NCBI RefSeq assembly: GCF_008122205.1
Contig: NZ_PHNJ01000003.1
Span: forward strand, 372,001 to 436,000
DNA from: Natronococcus pandeyae
GTDB taxonomy: Archaea; Halobacteriota; Halobacteria; Halobacteriales; Natrialbaceae
Direction of reading: 5' to 3'
DNA: 64,000 bases
Shown: piece by piece, positions 62,590-64,000 of the stretch
Layout: every line of letters starts with the position of its first letter
Numbering within the stretch: position 1 is the stretch's first letter
Position numbers and translations under genes: made by a program
Notes under the pieces: generated by a model
Told to the model about the DNA's origin: nothing
The model's database searches: none
What the model saw: only the letters and a program-made list of their open reading frames with translations

Positions 62590-63540
62590 ATGAACGTCAC
62601 CCAGGCCAGCACCGAATGGGCGACCGTCCTCGAGGAAATCGGCGACGCGGTCATCTGCGACCGAGCGTTTCTCGAGGAGATCCTCGTCGGCGTCGCCGGC
62701 CGCGGGCACGTCCTCCTCGAGGACGTCCCGGGGACCGGCAAGACGCTGACCGCCCGCAGCGTCGCCACTGCGCTCGGCCTCTCCTTTTCGCGCATCCAGT
62801 TCACGCCCGACCTGCTGCCGGCGGACGTGACCGGAACGCACGTGTTCAACGAGCGCGAGCGGAGTTTCGAGTTCAACGAGGGGCCGATCTTCGCCAACAT
62901 CGTGCTCGCCGACGAGATCAACCGCGCGCCGCCAAAGACCCAGGCCGCCCTGCTCGAGGCCATGGAGGAAGGCCAGGTCACGGTCGACGGCGAGACCCGC
63001 CAGCTGCCGGACCCGTTTTTCGTCATCGCGACGCAGAATCCCGTCGAGCAGGAGGGGACGTTCCCGCTCCCCGAGGCGCAGGTCGACCGATTCCTCGTCA
63101 AGACGTCGATGGGCTACCCCGACGAGGCCGGTGAGGTCGAACTCCTGCGACGACGTGCCAGCCGCGAGGAGGGAAGCCCGACGGTCTCGACGGTTCTCGA
63201 GCCGGAGCAGATCGATCAGCTTCGACGGGTTCCCGAAACCGTGCGGGTCGACGAGGATCTCCTCGAGTACGTCGCCGCCCTGGCCCGCGGGACCCGGACG
63301 GACGGCCGCGTCGAGGTCGGCGTCTCCCCACGTGGCACGCAGCGACTCTTCGAGGCGGCCCGGGCCTACGCGACACTCGTCGGCCGCGAGTACGTCACCC
63401 CCGACGACATCAAGCGGGTCGCGAAGCCGGTGCTCGCCCACCGACTCGTCCTGACGCCGGACGCGACGGTCAACCAGGTCGACAAGGATCGGGTGATCGA
63501 GAGCGTCCTCGAGAGCGTTCCGGTGCCGACGCTCGAATAG
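62590..63540 (+). CDS. MoxR-family AAA ATPase
   Basis: This 316-residue ATPase has Walker A LEDVPGTGKTLTARSVATAL, Walker B NIVLADEINRAPPKTQAALL, sensor 1 FFVIATQNPVEQEGTFPLPE and an AAA_lid_2 C-terminal domain with VAALARGTRTDGRVEVGVSP and GTQRLFEAARAYATLVGREY. MoxR proteins chaperone cofactor insertion or assembly and normally precede a DUF58 gene. Here no DUF58 follows; only degenerate sequence and repeats are present before the window ends. Confidence 0.92.
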   Translation: MNVTQASTEWATVLEEIGDAVICDRAFLEEILVGVAGRGHVLLEDVPGTGKTLTARSVATALGLSFSRIQFTPDLLPADVTGTHVFNERERSFEFNEGPIFANIVLADEINRAPPKTQAALLEAMEEGQVTVDGETRQLPDPFFVIATQNPVEQEGTFPLPEAQVDRFLVKTSMGYPDEAGEVELLRRRASREEGSPTVSTVLEPEQIDQLRRVPETVRVDEDLLEYVAALARGTRTDGRVEVGVSPRGTQRLFEAARAYATLVGREYVTPDDIKRVAKPVLAHRLVLTPDATVNQVDKDRVIESVLESVPVPTLE

Positions 63541-63642
63541 AAGGCCGACGATCGGCGCTGTACTCCGCGGCTCGCGGTGGTCCTCGCGCTGGTCGGTGGG
63601 TTCACCGAAATCGTCTTCAACAGCGGTGGACTGAACGATTGA
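63541..63642 (+). pseudogene. Possible remnant of the gene following MoxR
   Basis: Reading straight through the MoxR stop in the same frame gives LAVVLALVGGFTEIVFNSGG and then a stop at 63642. The hydrophobic run resembles a membrane helix of a downstream partner, such as a DUF58-type protein, but it is too short for a firm call. Confidence 0.25.
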
Positions 63643-63652
63643 GCGTCGATTC

Positions 63653-63760
63653 GCTATTCAACACCGTTGAGAGATGGATTCAGAAAAGTTCTCCAAATTG
63701 CCTTCCACTCACAACGACCTGCTAGTAGCGTCGCGTACAGGCTGAGAACGTGGCAGTGAT
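63653..63760 (+). pseudogene. Possible transposase C-terminal remnant
   Basis: One frame reads DGFRKVLQIAFHSQRPASSV followed by AYRLRTWQ and a stop. The ending resembles the C-terminus of some haloarchaeal insertion-sequence transposases, but I cannot name the family. Together with the hairpin modules downstream it suggests that a mobile element has decayed here. Confidence 0.25.
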
Positions 63761-63818
63761 ACGTTTTGAATCGGACTGTGAATCTGAGTACGCTGCTTAG
63801 ACTGGCAACACGGAATTT

Positions 63819-63955
63819 CCACGTCCTCCCCAGCCGATTTCTGCTCACTGGTGCGCAGTACCCGCTGCTCACGGACGCTACGCGTCCGTTCGCACGGTAT
63901 GCGAGACCTCCGGTCTCGCACTATTCGCATGGTCCGCGGAACCTGCGGTTCCGCG
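63819..63955 (+). repeat. GC-rich hairpin modules (dispersed repeat family)
   Basis: The motif CCACGTCCTCCCCAGCCGAT plus T (63819-63839) is shared with 5363-5383. Palindromes follow: 63871-63889 (ACGGACGC, loop TAC), 63900-63920 (TGCGAGACC, loop TCC) and 63935-63955 (CGCGGAACC, loop TGC). They match, in reverse orientation, the third, second and first modules at 30675-30758. In the last module the stem has changed on both arms (GGGACC to GGAACC). Confidence 0.85.
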
Positions 63956-64000
63956 CTACGCTCACGGGTCGTCCCTCCCCGTTCGCTCATCCCTCGCACA

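Overview
The window is chromosomal DNA from a halophilic archaeon (class Halobacteria). The evidence is high GC, a strong acidic bias in nearly every protein, TFB-type transcription factors, ribosomal protein eS8, archaeal diadenylate cyclase, archaeal-type PPAT, class III PHA synthase, Tat-type lipoproteins, and haloarchaeal families such as DUF357, DUF555, DUF5800 and UPF0058. A genus cannot be assigned from sequence reading alone; Natrialbaceae-like is a guess.

Layout. 1-5 kb: housekeeping and small conserved genes (DUF389 fragment, DUF357, TFB, UPF0058, DUF555, OGG1-type glycosylase, acylphosphatase). 5-5.7 kb: non-coding, with an 18-bp tandem repeat and GC-rich hairpins. 6-8 kb: nnr-moaC. 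8.5-13.4 kb: a complete polyhydroxyalkanoate locus. phaR-phaP-phaE-phaC and then phaB lie on the minus strand; phaJ is divergent, and palindromes sit in front of both promoters. 13.5-22 kb: a phosphohexomutase, then a BMP-type nucleoside ABC importer (lipoprotein, ATPase, two permeases) followed by cytidine deaminase and uridine phosphorylase, forming a nucleoside uptake and salvage block. 22-24 kb: diadenylate cyclase (dacZ) in an operon with an MscS-like channel. 25 kb: tRNA-Leu(UAG) followed by a reiterated hairpin element carrying copies of the tRNA 3' end. 26-31 kb: PPAT, malic enzyme fused to a phosphotransacetylase-like domain, a beta-propeller lipoprotein and eS8.

31.7-40 kb: the phosphate regulon (AbrB-PhoU regulator, pstS-C-A, pstB with its own promoter, phoU). 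Near-identical 28-bp boxes lie upstream of pstS and pstB. A gamma-glutamyltransferase lies between pstB and phoU. Just after phoU is a large acidic protein combining a phasin-like segment with a C-terminal helix-hairpin-helix (HhH)-like segment that resembles the C-terminus of PhaC. 42-46.4 kb: fixA-fixB-fixCX electron-transfer flavoprotein operon. 46.7-54 kb: bactofilin-like protein, DUF5800, HNH protein, a chemoreceptor, DUF192, a purine phosphoribosyltransferase and a LeuA-family synthase.

54-64 kb looks like an accessory zone: a Tat beta-propeller protein, a 1141-residue protein with five ~145-residue repeats and a beta-helix, a frameshifted lipoprotein relic, GC-rich repeats, an orphan polyferredoxin, tRNA-Ser(CGA) with its own hairpin and tRNA-end array, a MoxR ATPase, and possible insertion-sequence debris.

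The most unusual signals are three. First, the same kind of hairpin element lies downstream of two unrelated tRNA genes, each time joined to a 21-nt copy of that tRNA's own 3' end. Second, the HhH-like segment is shared by PhaC and the phasin-like protein. Third, a dispersed family of intergenic hairpin modules differs between copies by compensatory changes.
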